NCBI RefSeq assembly: GCF_927798175.1
Contig: NZ_CAKMMP010000002.1
Span: forward strand, 310,001 to 374,000
Source of the DNA: Paenibacillus sp. JJ-223
Lineage (GTDB): Bacteria > Bacillota > Bacilli > Paenibacillales > Paenibacillaceae
DNA: 64,000 bases
Reading direction: 5' to 3'
The translations under genes were made by a program, and so were the position numbers. Every line of letters begins with the position of its first letter. Within the stretch, counting starts at the first letter, position 1. The notes beneath the pieces were generated by a model. That model searched no databases. It worked only from the letters and a program-made list of their open reading frames with translations, and had not been told where the DNA came from. Below are positions 7,620 to 16,450 of this stretch, piece after piece.

Positions 7620-9440
7620 TCATTTTCCCCCAAGCAGCTTTCGAGGTCCCTGCGTCAGCTGTTTCGCCCGCCATTCCGCCAGCATGTTCTCCAATATAGC
7701 GATGGCGGACCTTTCAAGCGTCTCAACCTGGTCAAGCAGCCTCATCGCCTGATTCGCGTTCATTTCGTCATTCGGGCGTCCGCCCTCAGGAAAAGGAAAC
7801 AGGCTTGCAAGCCCATCCAGCCTGTCGGTCATCGTGCGGTAGATTTCCTCTGCATCCAGGCAGAGGGCACTGAAGTCGGCATATTCTGGTTCACTCGCCC
7901 ACTTTTCGGATAGCGTTTTGAGATATTCAGCCGCATAATACCGCGCATCCTGCAGAACGGCCAGATTATAGGCATTGCCATTGGGTTCGATCCGCCCGCA
8001 GCGAAAAGCGTTCCGCCAGGCTTCATAAGCCTCCAGACCGCTAACCGTATCCTGCAAAGCATAAGGGTCCTCTCCGCGGTAGTGAGCCAATGCAGCTTCC
8101 AGGGCCCCGCCTACGTCCAAAATTCCATTCGAGCCCGCGGCATCGGCCGCCAGCACGAAAATTTCCTGGTTCAATCCACGCCCCAAATGGTCGACCGGAT
8201 AAATGCCAGCACGAATGTAATCCGCGCCATATAAAGTATGATTTGAACTGTTATATCCGTAGATGAGCCCGAACTCCGGAATATTCAAATCCCAGACAAC
8301 GGCTGGAACACCACGGTCAATCGAGTAGTGGATCAAGGAAACGGCACTGGCCAACCGCTGGTCCAGGGGCCTTTTTTCCTTCGCTTTGCCTTCGCGCAGC
8401 GCCGGATCAAGCAGGTTGGCATTGAGTCCCGCTCCGGTTCCCACCCCCTCGACGGAATATGAAGGAAACCCCATGAAGCGTAAGGCTCGCGATAGCACTT
8501 CTTTGAAATGATATGCGGTTGGACCGGCGATATGGATATCCTGCGGGAAAAGTGTCAATCGAAACGCCAGTCCGCTCATCCCCATCACCATGGGCAAGGA
8601 CAAGGCTGAGCCGGTGTACAGCAGCATTTCATGCAGCGTTTCAGCGGCTGAGCTCCAGGATTGCGGGCTGCGAAAGAACCCAGGCTCACGCAAAATGACC
8701 TGTTTGCTGCCATAAGGCGCCCGTTCGGCCAGTACATCGTTTAACGAAAGACGGATATGGCGCTGAGCCAGCTTTTTGCGCCCCCGGGACAACAGCTGAT
8801 ACGTGTTGGCGAGAGTGAGGTCCAACGCGGCAGCAATCTCTTGCGGTGAACGCTCCTCCATAAGATAAGCATGCATGACGCCGCGTTCCTTGCCGCTCAG
8901 TCCATGAAGCAGTTCGTGAAACCGTCTGAGCTGCTCGCGCTCTGCAAGCCTTTGCTCCGGGTCGGCATCGCCGCTGGTGATGACAAACGAATCGCAATTC
9001 GCCCCGTCCCCCCTCCCGTTCCTGTTCCAACAGTGCGGGGGAGCGCCCTCATTGGGCAGGAAGGCCTCCGTTAATGCCGACAAACTGTACTCCTTCTGCC
9101 GATCCTGCCGCCGCATCCGGGAGTACGCCTGATTTCGCACGATGCGCTGTACCCAGGCCGAGAACCGTTCCGCATCCTGAAGCTGCTCCAGATAGACAAA
9201 AGCCCGAATCAACGACTCCTGCAAAATATCCTCAGCGAGATATGCATCCCTCACCAGGGAACGCGCATAGCCGAATAGCCGGACCCGGTAACGTCGCACC
9301 AGCTCTTCGAATGCAGCCGAATCGCCAGATTTCGCCTGCTTGATGAGAACAATATCCTCAAGCACGGATAATTCTGTACACTGCGCATGCGCTTCCCTGT
9401 CCAAATGATCCATGGATCGCTTCAGCGTAGATTTGTTCAC
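7620..9440 (-). CDS. ECF-type sigma factor fused to degenerate papain-like sensor domain
   Basis: A 606-residue protein, about three times the length of a normal ECF sigma factor. The first 230 residues hold sigma region 2 (FEELVRRYRVRLFGYA, then AEDILQESLIRAF) and region 4 (LSGKERGVMHAYLMEERSPQEIAAAL), joined by a Cys/Asn-rich linker. The remaining 370 residues resemble the BtrH/C39-like fold of the neighbouring gene: a 'MSGLAFRLT' start, a central 'GVPAVVWDL' and 'FGLIYGYN' strand pair, then a helical tail. The catalytic Cys expected before the first helix is not visible. No anti-sigma gene is adjacent, so the C-terminal part may sense a signal or hold the sigma domains. The GTG at 9438-9440 is chosen because GGGAAGGAGAG precedes it. 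It follows the papain-like gene by 50 bases on the same strand. Confidence 0.85.
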   Translation of the reverse strand: MNKSTLKRSMDHLDREAHAQCTELSVLEDIVLIKQAKSGDSAAFEELVRRYRVRLFGYARSLVRDAYLAEDILQESLIRAFVYLEQLQDAERFSAWVQRIVRNQAYSRMRRQDRQKEYSLSALTEAFLPNEGAPPHCWNRNGRGDGANCDSFVITSGDADPEQRLAEREQLRRFHELLHGLSGKERGVMHAYLMEERSPQEIAAALDLTLANTYQLLSRGRKKLAQRHIRLSLNDVLAERAPYGSKQVILREPGFFRSPQSWSSAAETLHEMLLYTGSALSLPMVMGMSGLAFRLTLFPQDIHIAGPTAYHFKEVLSRALRFMGFPSYSVEGVGTGAGLNANLLDPALREGKAKEKRPLDQRLASAVSLIHYSIDRGVPAVVWDLNIPEFGLIYGYNSSNHTLYGADYIRAGIYPVDHLGRGLNQEIFVLAADAAGSNGILDVGGALEAALAHYRGEDPYALQDTVSGLEAYEAWRNAFRCGRIEPNGNAYNLAVLQDARYYAAEYLKTLSEKWASEPEYADFSALCLDAEEIYRTMTDRLDGLASLFPFPEGGRPNDEMNANQAMRLLDQVETLERSAIAILENMLAEWRAKQLTQGPRKLLGGK

Positions 9441-9490
9441 GTCGATTCTCTCCTTCCCAAGATGCATGTTTCAGACTGGATACAGCAAGG

Positions 9491-10423
9491 CTACAGCTGA
9501 AGCAGAGCCTCTTCGATGGCAGCCTCCGTCTCGGCCAGTGCTTCCATCGCATCTGCCGCCGCTTGCCAGTGACGGGCAGCAAGGCGGGATTGACACTCGC
9601 CAAACTGTCGGGATTGTTTGTACTTCAAGCCCGATAGCTGACCATGATTATTTTTGAAAAAGGAGCCGTAATCATGGGCGCGCCGCGCACCTACAGGCAG
9701 GGCAAAATATACGTAATGACTCCATTCGTCCATATCAATCGCGCCATCACGGATCTGGTTTGCCTTATGCAGTATTGCCTGTTTTCCTGTCCGCCCGGAT
9801 TCCGCGGCCTTGGTCTGATACTGATTTTGCATCGTTTCCCTGAACCAGCTCAGCACGCGCTGATGCAGTTCCTTGACGTCAAGTTGCTCAACCCGCTCAG
9901 GGCCTGACCAAAAACGATAGGCACCCGGACTCCAAGGAAATACGCCTCCCTTCCATGCCTCGTTCAGCTGTTCCAGTGTCAGGCAGACATAAGGAAAGCC
10001 TGCGGGGTCATGGAGCCAGACTTCATGCTCTCGTATCTCCAGCGCCAGCACATAATGGTCGCACCCGCCAAGATTGTTATGGTTCGGGTTATACACCAGT
10101 TTGCCCATATCCAGAGGCCCAAGCATAACCGGGCCTTGATCCAGCGCCTCCCCTAGCTCATACAGAGGTAGTGCAGTGCCCTCCTCCTGTACCCGATGCT
10201 GCACGCGGAAGCCCAGCAGTTCCATCGCCCTCGTGATGCCCGAATCCGGAGTTTCGGAGCAATTGTCAAAAAAGAGCAATCCACTGGGTATCAGATGCGC
10301 TCCCAGCGAGAAACCACTGGCCACTTCGAGCAGTCCCGGCTCAATGGTCTCTCCCTTGGCCGCCAGCATCATGGCTGCCGAGTTGGCGTAGCAGTACGCT
10401 CCATTTCCGATATATGCATTCAT
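9491..10423 (-). CDS. BtrH-like papain-fold cysteine peptidase/acyltransferase homologue
   Basis: A 310-residue protein without signal peptide. The N-terminal half has a Cys in GNGAYCYANSA (about residue 11), a His in GGCDHYVLAL and an Asp in LHDPAGFP, placed as in the Cys-His-Asp triad of papain-like C39/BtrH_N proteins. BtrH acts as an acyl-ACP:aminoglycoside acyltransferase in butirosin synthesis; other relatives are peptidases. The C-terminal third (from about 200) is helical, with Lys- and Glu-rich segments similar to the tail of the neighbouring sigma-factor fusion. ATG follows AAGGGAGGA. It is transcribed just before the sigma-factor gene. Its substrate is unknown; a joint signalling role with the sigma factor is inferred from shared fold and adjacency. 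Confidence 0.7.
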   Translation of the reverse strand: MNAYIGNGAYCYANSAAMMLAAKGETIEPGLLEVASGFSLGAHLIPSGLLFFDNCSETPDSGITRAMELLGFRVQHRVQEEGTALPLYELGEALDQGPVMLGPLDMGKLVYNPNHNNLGGCDHYVLALEIREHEVWLHDPAGFPYVCLTLEQLNEAWKGGVFPWSPGAYRFWSGPERVEQLDVKELHQRVLSWFRETMQNQYQTKAAESGRTGKQAILHKANQIRDGAIDMDEWSHYVYFALPVGARRAHDYGSFFKNNHGQLSGLKYKQSRQFGECQSRLAARHWQAAADAMEALAETEAAIEEALLQL

Positions 10424-10560
10424 ATCATACCATCCTCCCTTGAAGTTGAAGAAGCACCGCCATTCAGTGCCTATACTTGATTGACTCCGGAAGGGATCGA
10501 TTTCTGACAGCTTTTTCAACAAAAAGACGTACGAAGTGAAGAAAGGTTTCCACGCTCGGC

Positions 10561-10586
10561 GTTTAAAACATGCGCATCCCGGTTAA
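10561..10586 (+). promoter_or_regulatory. SigB-like promoter of the CsbD gene
   Basis: GTTTAA at 10561-10566 and GGTTAA at 10581-10586 are 14 bases apart. This fits the general-stress sigma-B pattern (GTTTAA, 12-14 bases, GGGTAT) apart from the last -10 positions. It lies about 37 bases before the CsbD start, and csbD is a known sigma-B gene in Bacillus. Confidence 0.5.
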
Positions 10587-10622
10587 TAAAGGACTACACT
10601 TCCGATGAAGGAGATGATCGAC

Positions 10623-10796
10623 ATGAGCAATTCGGCTAGCGACAAGATCAAGGCAGGCGTGAACAAAGCCAAGGGCGAGATCAAGGACCAGGTCGGCAAT
10701 GCAACGGATGACAGATCCCTTCAGGCAGAAGGCAAGATGGACAAAGCCAAAGGGGCGGTCCAAGACAAAATTGCCGATGTAAAAAAACATCACTAA
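10623..10796 (+). CDS. CsbD-family stress protein
   Basis: A 57-residue, highly charged, Lys/Asp/Ala-rich soluble protein. It shows the family pattern: NSASDKIKAGVNKAKGEIKD, then a second copy of the unit (GKMDKAKGAVQDKIADVKK). CsbD-like proteins accumulate under general stress; no biochemical activity is established. The ATG at 10623 is chosen because GAAGGAGATG lies before it; an upstream in-frame ATG would put the ribosome site inside the gene. The upstream region carries a SigB-like promoter. A hairpin with T-run follows after about 110 bases. Confidence 0.92.
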   Translation: MSNSASDKIKAGVNKAKGEIKDQVGNATDDRSLQAEGKMDKAKGAVQDKIADVKKHH

Positions 10797-10908
10797 CCGT
10801 TCGCCAAGAGGGCGATATCTAATCGTTGCGATTCATCCAACAACAGGATGAGGGCATCCCGGTCCGTTACTACATGTTTTTCGTCCATAAGTACGGTGCG
10901 GACACGTT

Positions 10909-10957
10909 AAAAAGCCAAGGAAGGCGTTCGGATCCATCGACCCTTCCCTGGCTTTTT
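10909..10957. terminator. Bidirectional terminator between CsbD and the epimerase
   Basis: AAAAAGCCAAGGAAGG is matched, with one G-T pair, by CCTTCCCTGGCTTTTTT. T-runs flank the stem on both strands, so it can serve both convergent genes. Confidence 0.8.
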
Positions 10958-10965
10958 TGCTTTTG

Positions 10966-11964
10966 TCAGACGGCAACAACTCCGTATCTCGCCATATCCA
11001 CAAGAAAATCGCGGTTCTCTCTGGAGCAACCATACTGCTTTGCGAACTGTCGCACCCAATCCTTATGTGTTTCATACCAAACGAATGTCCGCTCGAGACC
11101 TTCTTCAAGCGTCGTTTGCGGCTCCCAGCCCAGTTCGGCGCGCAGCTTGCCGGAATCGATAACCAGGCTTGACCCTCGGGAATTGGTCGGCTCTTCTTCA
11201 GACAGGTTTACCCGTCCTGACGGTTTCAAATTTTGAAGTTCCCGTCCGATCTCTTGCATGGTTGTGCCCACGCCCGAAGAAATATTGTAGACATGGCGCT
11301 CCCGCCCATGATGGAGAATCAATTCGATGGCACGCAGCGCATCTTCTATATACAGGAAATCCCGGACGGCAGAACCCTGTATATCCAAAGGAAGGCCGGC
11401 GATCATTCTGGCCATGTTGCGGGGCACGACCCGGTCAGGCAATTGCCACGGCCCGTAGAGGTTGGTGAGTCGAAAGACTTTTACGGAAAGCCCGTAACAT
11501 TGGGCATAGGATTGAGCCAGCATTTCGCAGGCTACCTTGGAGGCGGAATAAGGGGATACCGGCGCATACTCATCCGATTCGCGATATACCTTCCCATGCT
11601 GCCCGCCATACACTTCAACGGAAGAAGCAAGGATAACCGGAATGCGATGATCGGCTGCGTGCTGCAGAACGGACTGAGTGCTTGCCGTATTGTTTTGAAA
11701 CACTTCAACAGGCCGGTGGTACGAGTAATCGACATGAGGCATTGCCGCAAGATGAATGATGCAATCTGTGTTTTCAGGCCATTTCAAACCGCCGCTTATC
11801 AGATTATGAGCGATAAGATGCATCGTTGAGCTGTTCGATCCCATGGAGAATCGCTGGCAATAATCATCGAGATCGATCAAAGTAAGGCCATGTCCCCGCT
11901 CCGCCAAATAACGGGCGAGATTGAATCCAACAAATCCGGAAGCACCTGTAATGACAATGTTCAC
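10966..11964 (-). CDS. NAD-dependent sugar-nucleotide epimerase/dehydratase
   Basis: A 332-residue extended SDR, close in type to GalE/WbpP-like UDP-sugar epimerases. The NAD motif GASGFVGFNLA is at residues 7-17. A DIIHLAA-like motif (CIIHLAAMPHVDYSY) and the catalytic SSVEVYG then YSASK (Tyr-x-x-x-Lys, about 150-154) are in place. The start is GTG at 11962-11964, preceded by AGGAGGG. The enzyme probably epimerises or dehydrates a nucleotide-activated sugar for envelope polysaccharide. No glycan-synthesis genes adjoin it, so the substrate stays open. Confidence 0.88.
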   Translation of the reverse strand: MNIVITGASGFVGFNLARYLAERGHGLTLIDLDDYCQRFSMGSNSSTMHLIAHNLISGGLKWPENTDCIIHLAAMPHVDYSYHRPVEVFQNNTASTQSVLQHAADHRIPVILASSVEVYGGQHGKVYRESDEYAPVSPYSASKVACEMLAQSYAQCYGLSVKVFRLTNLYGPWQLPDRVVPRNMARMIAGLPLDIQGSAVRDFLYIEDALRAIELILHHGRERHVYNISSGVGTTMQEIGRELQNLKPSGRVNLSEEEPTNSRGSSLVIDSGKLRAELGWEPQTTLEEGLERTFVWYETHKDWVRQFAKQYGCSRENRDFLVDMARYGVVAV

Positions 11965-12119
11965 CAGTTCATCCCTCCTAGGCCATCATTGTATGCTTGA
12001 ATCGTACATGCAATGATTATACCTCAAAACGATACAATTCGTATCGTTTTTTCATGCGTTTTCAGAGTTCTTTGTCCGCAGCGTCGGGAATGGGTAATAC
12101 TTAGTGAGGTGATGCATAG

Positions 12120-12638
12120 ATGAATTCAAAAGAGGCTGGCGTGGATACCCTGTATTTCAAGGATGACGGGATCATTCCAAACAACCCCATTTTGCCTGTT
12201 CTGCTGTACCGGCATGTTTGGGCAGCCCAACCGGTTGAAGCCGAACATCTCCTGAACAGGAACGGTTGGGGAAATAGCTGGACCAACGGCGTATTTGATT
12301 TTCACCACTACCATAGCAATACGCACGAAGCGCTTGCGGTCATCCAAGGATCGGCAAAGCTCTTGCTCGGCGGAGAGCATGGGCAGCCCGTTTGGGTTGA
12401 AGCAGGGGATGTCATCGTGCTGCCTGCCGGAACAGGCCACAAACGCATGGAAAAAAGCCCTGACTTTCGCATCGTCGGGGCTTATCCGGAAGGAATGAAC
12501 TACAATCTTAAGACTGGCGAACGATCTGAACGACCAGCGGTGCTGCATGAAATTCGGGAAGTGCCCTTGCCTCTTACCGACCCCGTGTACGGCAGTGGGG
12601 GCCCGCTGGTAGAGCATTGGGGCAAATTGCGGGGATAG
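12120..12638 (+). CDS. Cupin-domain protein (YjlB-like)
   Basis: A 172-residue single-cupin protein. The first cupin motif (HHYHSNTHEALAVIQGSAKLLLGG, residues about 60-85) supplies His and Glu metal ligands, and the second (GDVIVLPAGTGHKRM) supplies the last His. The pattern and length match the YjlB family, of unknown substrate. Start ATG follows GAGGTGATGC. It stands alone and points toward the TVP38 gene. Confidence 0.85.
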   Translation: MNSKEAGVDTLYFKDDGIIPNNPILPVLLYRHVWAAQPVEAEHLLNRNGWGNSWTNGVFDFHHYHSNTHEALAVIQGSAKLLLGGEHGQPVWVEAGDVIVLPAGTGHKRMEKSPDFRIVGAYPEGMNYNLKTGERSERPAVLHEIREVPLPLTDPVYGSGGPLVEHWGKLRG

Positions 12639-12692
12639 GGGCCGCAAGCAGCCGGCATGGCGCGCGACCTCCATTGTTTAGGGGATATCCCC

Positions 12693-13349
12693 TCAGGAGG
12701 AAATCGACTCGCCTGCCGGTGGATCCAGCTTGCTTACATCCTCGCGTTCGGAAGAACGGGTAAAGTGGCGTTCCAGCTTGCGGCTGGCCCACAGCGAAAT
12801 CGCAATGAACAGCAGTACGCCCAGCCAGCGCACGGGATGCTCAAGGAACTGCTCCACGTTTGAACCGATATATGTCACGCAGAAGATCATGATCGCTTTC
12901 CCCAGCCCGACTGCCACCAAAAAAGAGGCCAGTCTCATTCTTGCGATGCCTGCAGCCACATTAATGATGACAAACGGGCCCACCGGGAAGATGCTTAGCA
13001 AAAACACATATCCCATGGCATTGCGCCGGATCCATACCATGCTTCGCTGTACGCGCGGTTTGTTGGACCAGCGTTCCACGAACCTGGATTTGCCGACTTC
13101 CCTGACCAGCAGGAACGTCACCGTGCAGCCCAGCACGATTCCGATCCATGAATACAGGAATCCGGCCCACAATCCGTACACGGCTCCGTTTATCCCCACG
13201 ATCAGCAAGGTCGGCAACGGCGGCACGAACGACTTCATAAATGTCAGCAAAATGCCCGGCAATGGTCCGAGCGAGCGAAACTTCTCCATCCAGAACCGGA
13301 TGTTCTCTTCCGTGATGTACGACATGATGTCCAAGGTCGTCAGAGTCAT
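12693..13349 (-). CDS. TVP38/TMEM64 (VTT/DedA-like) membrane protein
   Basis: A 218-residue integral membrane protein with about six hydrophobic segments. The SNARE-associated/VTT core is visible: a re-entrant 'FMKSFVPPLPTLLIVGINGAVYG' and then 'FPVGPFVIINVAAGIARM'. Such proteins are thought to act as lipid scramblases or flippases. I took the ATG at 13347-13349 because GGAGGGAGAGC precedes it; a longer reading adds 9 residues without a ribosome site. The tail is charged and cytoplasmic. Confidence 0.88.
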   Translation of the reverse strand: MTLTTLDIMSYITEENIRFWMEKFRSLGPLPGILLTFMKSFVPPLPTLLIVGINGAVYGLWAGFLYSWIGIVLGCTVTFLLVREVGKSRFVERWSNKPRVQRSMVWIRRNAMGYVFLLSIFPVGPFVIINVAAGIARMRLASFLVAVGLGKAIMIFCVTYIGSNVEQFLEHPVRWLGVLLFIAISLWASRKLERHFTRSSEREDVSKLDPPAGESISS

Positions 13350-13532
13350 GCTCTCCCTCCATCCGTCAGTATTCAAACCTTTATTCGAAGGCGTTGATTC
13401 TCATAAATGCGCTCACCCAAGTATAACGTAGAAGCCAGTCCCGAATGGATGTTAATTTGATGAAATTTTAGCTTCTCGGCGTGTTTACGCCCGGCATTAG
13501 CGAACCGTTTTTTTATGTACTTGCTGTTTAGA

Positions 13533-13559
13533 CAAAAAAAGAGCCTAATGGCCCTTTTC
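13533..13559 (-). terminator. Terminator of the HNH nuclease gene
   Basis: Minus strand: short GGGCC/GGCTC stem with an ATTA loop followed by TTTTTTT, immediately after the HNH gene stop. Confidence 0.65.
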
Positions 13560-14792
13560 TCATTCCATGATCACATTCATTTCTTCCTCTATCGTGTTCA
13601 TCTCATCCTGTATCGCGTTCATCTCTTCCTGATGGGCTGCATTCCATTCGGGTATGCCGGAGCGCATGAACTCGTCCGCATCCATCGCCGCCTTGGACTG
13701 GTTGCACAGATTGCAGGCGCACACGCAGTTCATCGGCGTGGTATGACCGCCCTTGGCCCGAGGGAGAAGGTGATCGATCGTGTCTCCATAGGAACCACAG
13801 AAATAACAGGTATATCTGTCACGATTCAGAATATATCGCTTGAAGTCCTTGTTGCTGAACAATCGGCGAATCGTATATCGATTGACAACGACGGCGGCCT
13901 TCTCCTTCACGAGCGTTACCGCAAGCTCCATCTCGACTTCCTGATGCCAGCGCCGCCCCTTGTCCGTCTTGCCGCGCATGCGTACCAAGCCCTGCCTGTT
14001 CGTACGCAAAAACGAAGGGTCTTCCGGGTCCAATACCGAAGGTTTCGCCGCAGCATGGCGACGCGGGCGACCATCCGCGACGGCACTTCGGTTGCGATTG
14101 GCATGGGCAGCTGCCGGACGTTTGCCGTCACTCGCGGCAGCCTCTCCATCTGCTGATTCCTTTCGTGCGGGGGATGCTTCTTGACGCCCGCTCTCCGCCC
14201 GGACCAACGGGCGTGTGCCTGCCTCATCCCCTGCAGACTGTTCGGCTATCGCCTGCAGTTCCGGACGTTTGCTTTTGCGTTTGCGCCTTCTCCGCTTTCG
14301 TTTGACGGTTGCGGAATCAGCAGCAACAGCAGCTGCAGGTATGCTTGCCGTCCCGGAATCGGGTTCGGTTGCGAGACCTTCCGTGATAACCGGCGATCGT
14401 GCAGGCTTCGGAGATGCAGCTGTTGCACTGTCGAAAGCTGCGGTTTTGGCACGTTTTTTTCGCGGTTTGCCGATGCCGGACGCGCCCGATAAATCCTTGG
14501 TCTCAGATGAAGCTCGCCCTTCGTCTCGAGCCTGAAGCGCTGCGGCATCCACACTTCTCTGCCCTGACCATGCCGGTCCGCTTGCCAGCCCGGCCATCGG
14601 CTCACCCTTATTCGCGCCAAGTTGGCGACAATTGCGGCAGGCCCCGCGTCTGGAGCCGGCACCAGCCCTTTTTCCGGTTCTGCGCCGAAAAGCGGACAAC
14701 GGGTAGGTATGTCCGCAATATGTACATGTTTTGGTCTGTCTGGCCTCATGTTCTGTCATGCTGTTCCGGAAAGGGGCTGTGCCCATCTCCAT
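13560..14792 (-). CDS. HNH endonuclease-domain protein with zinc ribbon and long linker
   Basis: A 410-residue protein in three parts. An N-terminal zinc ribbon (CTYCGHTYPLSAF, then CRNC) spans about 22-60. A low-complexity Ala/Ser/Lys/Arg linker follows, about 60-260, including a basic block (KRKRRRRKRKSKR). A C-terminal HNH domain has CYFCGSYGDTIDHLLPRAKGG with a second Cys pair (CACNLC). The IDHLLP His and Asn of MNCVCACNLCNQ fit the catalytic set. The last 25 residues repeat 'EEMNxI'. The start ATG follows GAGGTGACATC. It stands alone without methylase or phage genes, so a host role (repair or DNA processing) is as likely as restriction; this is unproven. Confidence 0.82.
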   Translation of the reverse strand: MEMGTAPFRNSMTEHEARQTKTCTYCGHTYPLSAFRRRTGKRAGAGSRRGACRNCRQLGANKGEPMAGLASGPAWSGQRSVDAAALQARDEGRASSETKDLSGASGIGKPRKKRAKTAAFDSATAASPKPARSPVITEGLATEPDSGTASIPAAAVAADSATVKRKRRRRKRKSKRPELQAIAEQSAGDEAGTRPLVRAESGRQEASPARKESADGEAAASDGKRPAAAHANRNRSAVADGRPRRHAAAKPSVLDPEDPSFLRTNRQGLVRMRGKTDKGRRWHQEVEMELAVTLVKEKAAVVVNRYTIRRLFSNKDFKRYILNRDRYTCYFCGSYGDTIDHLLPRAKGGHTTPMNCVCACNLCNQSKAAMDADEFMRSGIPEWNAAHQEEMNAIQDEMNTIEEEMNVIME

Positions 14793-14939
14793 GATGTCAC
14801 CTCGATTCCGTATGAATCCGGTTTCTTTCCATTGTATCACATCCGATAAGAAAACCTCTAACGGAGGCATTCAGGGAGTCAGACTGCTTTTCGAAGACGG
14901 ATCGGATTAAGATTGCATCGTTAAGCCCTGCCGAACGGT

Positions 14940-15092
14940 CTAATTCCGGCAATCCTTATACCAGCACTCCTGTGCGATTTCCGGACCGTTCTCCGTTCCG
15001 TTTCCCTGCGCTCGTCCGCATTCGCGCAATATATGTTCCACATACTCAAGTATATCTTCAACTGCTTTTCCGCATTGTTCGCATGTCTTCAT
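14940..15092 (-). CDS. 50-residue Cys-rich small protein
   Basis: Too short for the usual gene-length cut-off, but likely real. It begins with MKTCEQCGKAVEDILEYVEH and ends with ECWYKDCRN. CxxC near the start, one central Cys and two late Cys could make a zinc ribbon or a redox site. The start ATG (15090-15092) has AAGGTGATTCGA before it, a good ribosome site. No family is recognised. It is the only plausible gene in the 480 bases between the HNH and acyltransferase genes. Confidence 0.6.
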   Translation of the reverse strand: MKTCEQCGKAVEDILEYVEHILRECGRAQGNGTENGPEIAQECWYKDCRN

Positions 15093-15206
15093 TCGAATCA
15101 CCTTATTTCCAAAATTGGTTTCATGTCCACACCCTTCTTACCCATTATACACCAGAATGAAACACCTGTTCTCATTTTTTTCGAAAAACGCTGTACAAAG
15201 CGTAAA

Positions 15207-15253
15207 CAAAAAAACCGTATCCCTAACCCTAAGGTCGACAAGGATACGGTTTA
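15207..15253 (-). terminator. Terminator of the acyltransferase gene
   Basis: Minus strand: AAACCGTATCC and its complement GGATACGGTTT enclose an 18-base loop, followed by a run of seven T. It lies about 22 bases after the acyltransferase stop. Confidence 0.85.
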
Positions 15254-15274
15254 TTATTCCATGCAGGATAGACG

Positions 15275-16450
15275 TTAACGAACGTCCACCTGTCCCGGAT
15301 TGCTTTGAGGTACCAAACGCGGTTTGGGCTTCGGCAGATTTCCGAAAATGACCCAAGCGAACGGGATGAACCTCGCTGTCAGGGCTACCACGATCCACGA
15401 GGCAACGAGTGCGATGCCGAAACCTCCCGCATACCACAGATGCACCAGCCAAGATGTTCCCGTTTGCGGCGGAAACTCGCGATAGACCAGCAGGAAGAAC
15501 GGATGAATCAGGTAGATGCCGAACGACAAAGCCCCAAGCGAGCTCAGCGGCTTCACGAGGAATTTCGGACCCTTGCGGTACAGCAGGTAAGAAATCTGGA
15601 TGAGCACCAGCGCGCAGGCAAAGGTGTGCACATTCCACAACAGCTCATAATACAGCGTATTGTACGTAGCTATTTTCATGCGAAGCAGATAGTAGATGTA
15701 TACATGGCCGAGACCTGCCCCGATCCATACAATCCATAAGGCAATCCATGAAGCTACGCGGCCTGTGGTCGCATTTTCGCGGCTAACGATAAACCACTGC
15801 TTGATCTTCGGAAAATACACCCCGATGAATGCTCCTAGCATGAAGTAGGAGAAGTAAGAGAATGCCCAGCTTCCTTTGTTCGGTACCTGGAATCCGTATT
15901 TGTTGCTTACGATGAAGGCCCATTGAATAAGCAGCCCGATCGGCACGGACCATTTAACGACGGCGGGATATTTCTTGAGCAGCCATAATACCAACGGAAA
16001 GAGCAGGTAAAACTGCATGTTGATAAACACGAAGTACAAGTGCGTGTAAGCTTTGCCCGTAAACAACTTGCTGATGAAGCTGATGGCCGATTCCCCGAAC
16101 GGACGCCCCTGATAATGCGTAACGTGAAGAATCACGAAGTAGAACAGGGAGAACAGGAAATAAGGCAGCAAGATATACACGAACCGTTTCTTGTAGAAGT
16201 TGCCGATCAACTTCTTGTCGAGCGGACGGGAATAATAGTTATAGAACAGCACAAAGCTGCTCAGAAAAATAAAAGAAGGCGTACCATACTTCATGAAAAT
16301 GTTAATGAAATTGTACAACCAGTAGTATCCCGATTCCGTCATGTCAACAGTGGCATATGAAGTCGAGTGCACGCACAGAACGCCGATAATGGCCATGGCG
16401 CGGACCAGATTCAACTCCGGTATTCGTTCTCTTTTGATCGTTTCTGTCAT
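15275..16450 (-). CDS. Acyltransferase-3 family membrane O-acyltransferase
   Basis: A 391-residue protein with about ten membrane helices. It opens with the acyltransferase-3 signature (ELNLVRAMAIIGVLCVHSTSY); the conserved Arg and the His that probably handles the acyl group are visible, and FLSSFVLFYNYYSRP follows. Relatives O-acetylate surface polysaccharide, peptidoglycan or secondary metabolites. ATG is preceded by AAGGAGAAACGC. It is monocistronic by layout (own terminator, 215 bases of upstream DNA). The acceptor is unknown. Confidence 0.88.
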   Translation of the reverse strand: MTETIKRERIPELNLVRAMAIIGVLCVHSTSYATVDMTESGYYWLYNFINIFMKYGTPSFIFLSSFVLFYNYYSRPLDKKLIGNFYKKRFVYILLPYFLFSLFYFVILHVTHYQGRPFGESAISFISKLFTGKAYTHLYFVFINMQFYLLFPLVLWLLKKYPAVVKWSVPIGLLIQWAFIVSNKYGFQVPNKGSWAFSYFSYFMLGAFIGVYFPKIKQWFIVSRENATTGRVASWIALWIVWIGAGLGHVYIYYLLRMKIATYNTLYYELLWNVHTFACALVLIQISYLLYRKGPKFLVKPLSSLGALSFGIYLIHPFFLLVYREFPPQTGTSWLVHLWYAGGFGIALVASWIVVALTARFIPFAWVIFGNLPKPKPRLVPQSNPGQVDVR

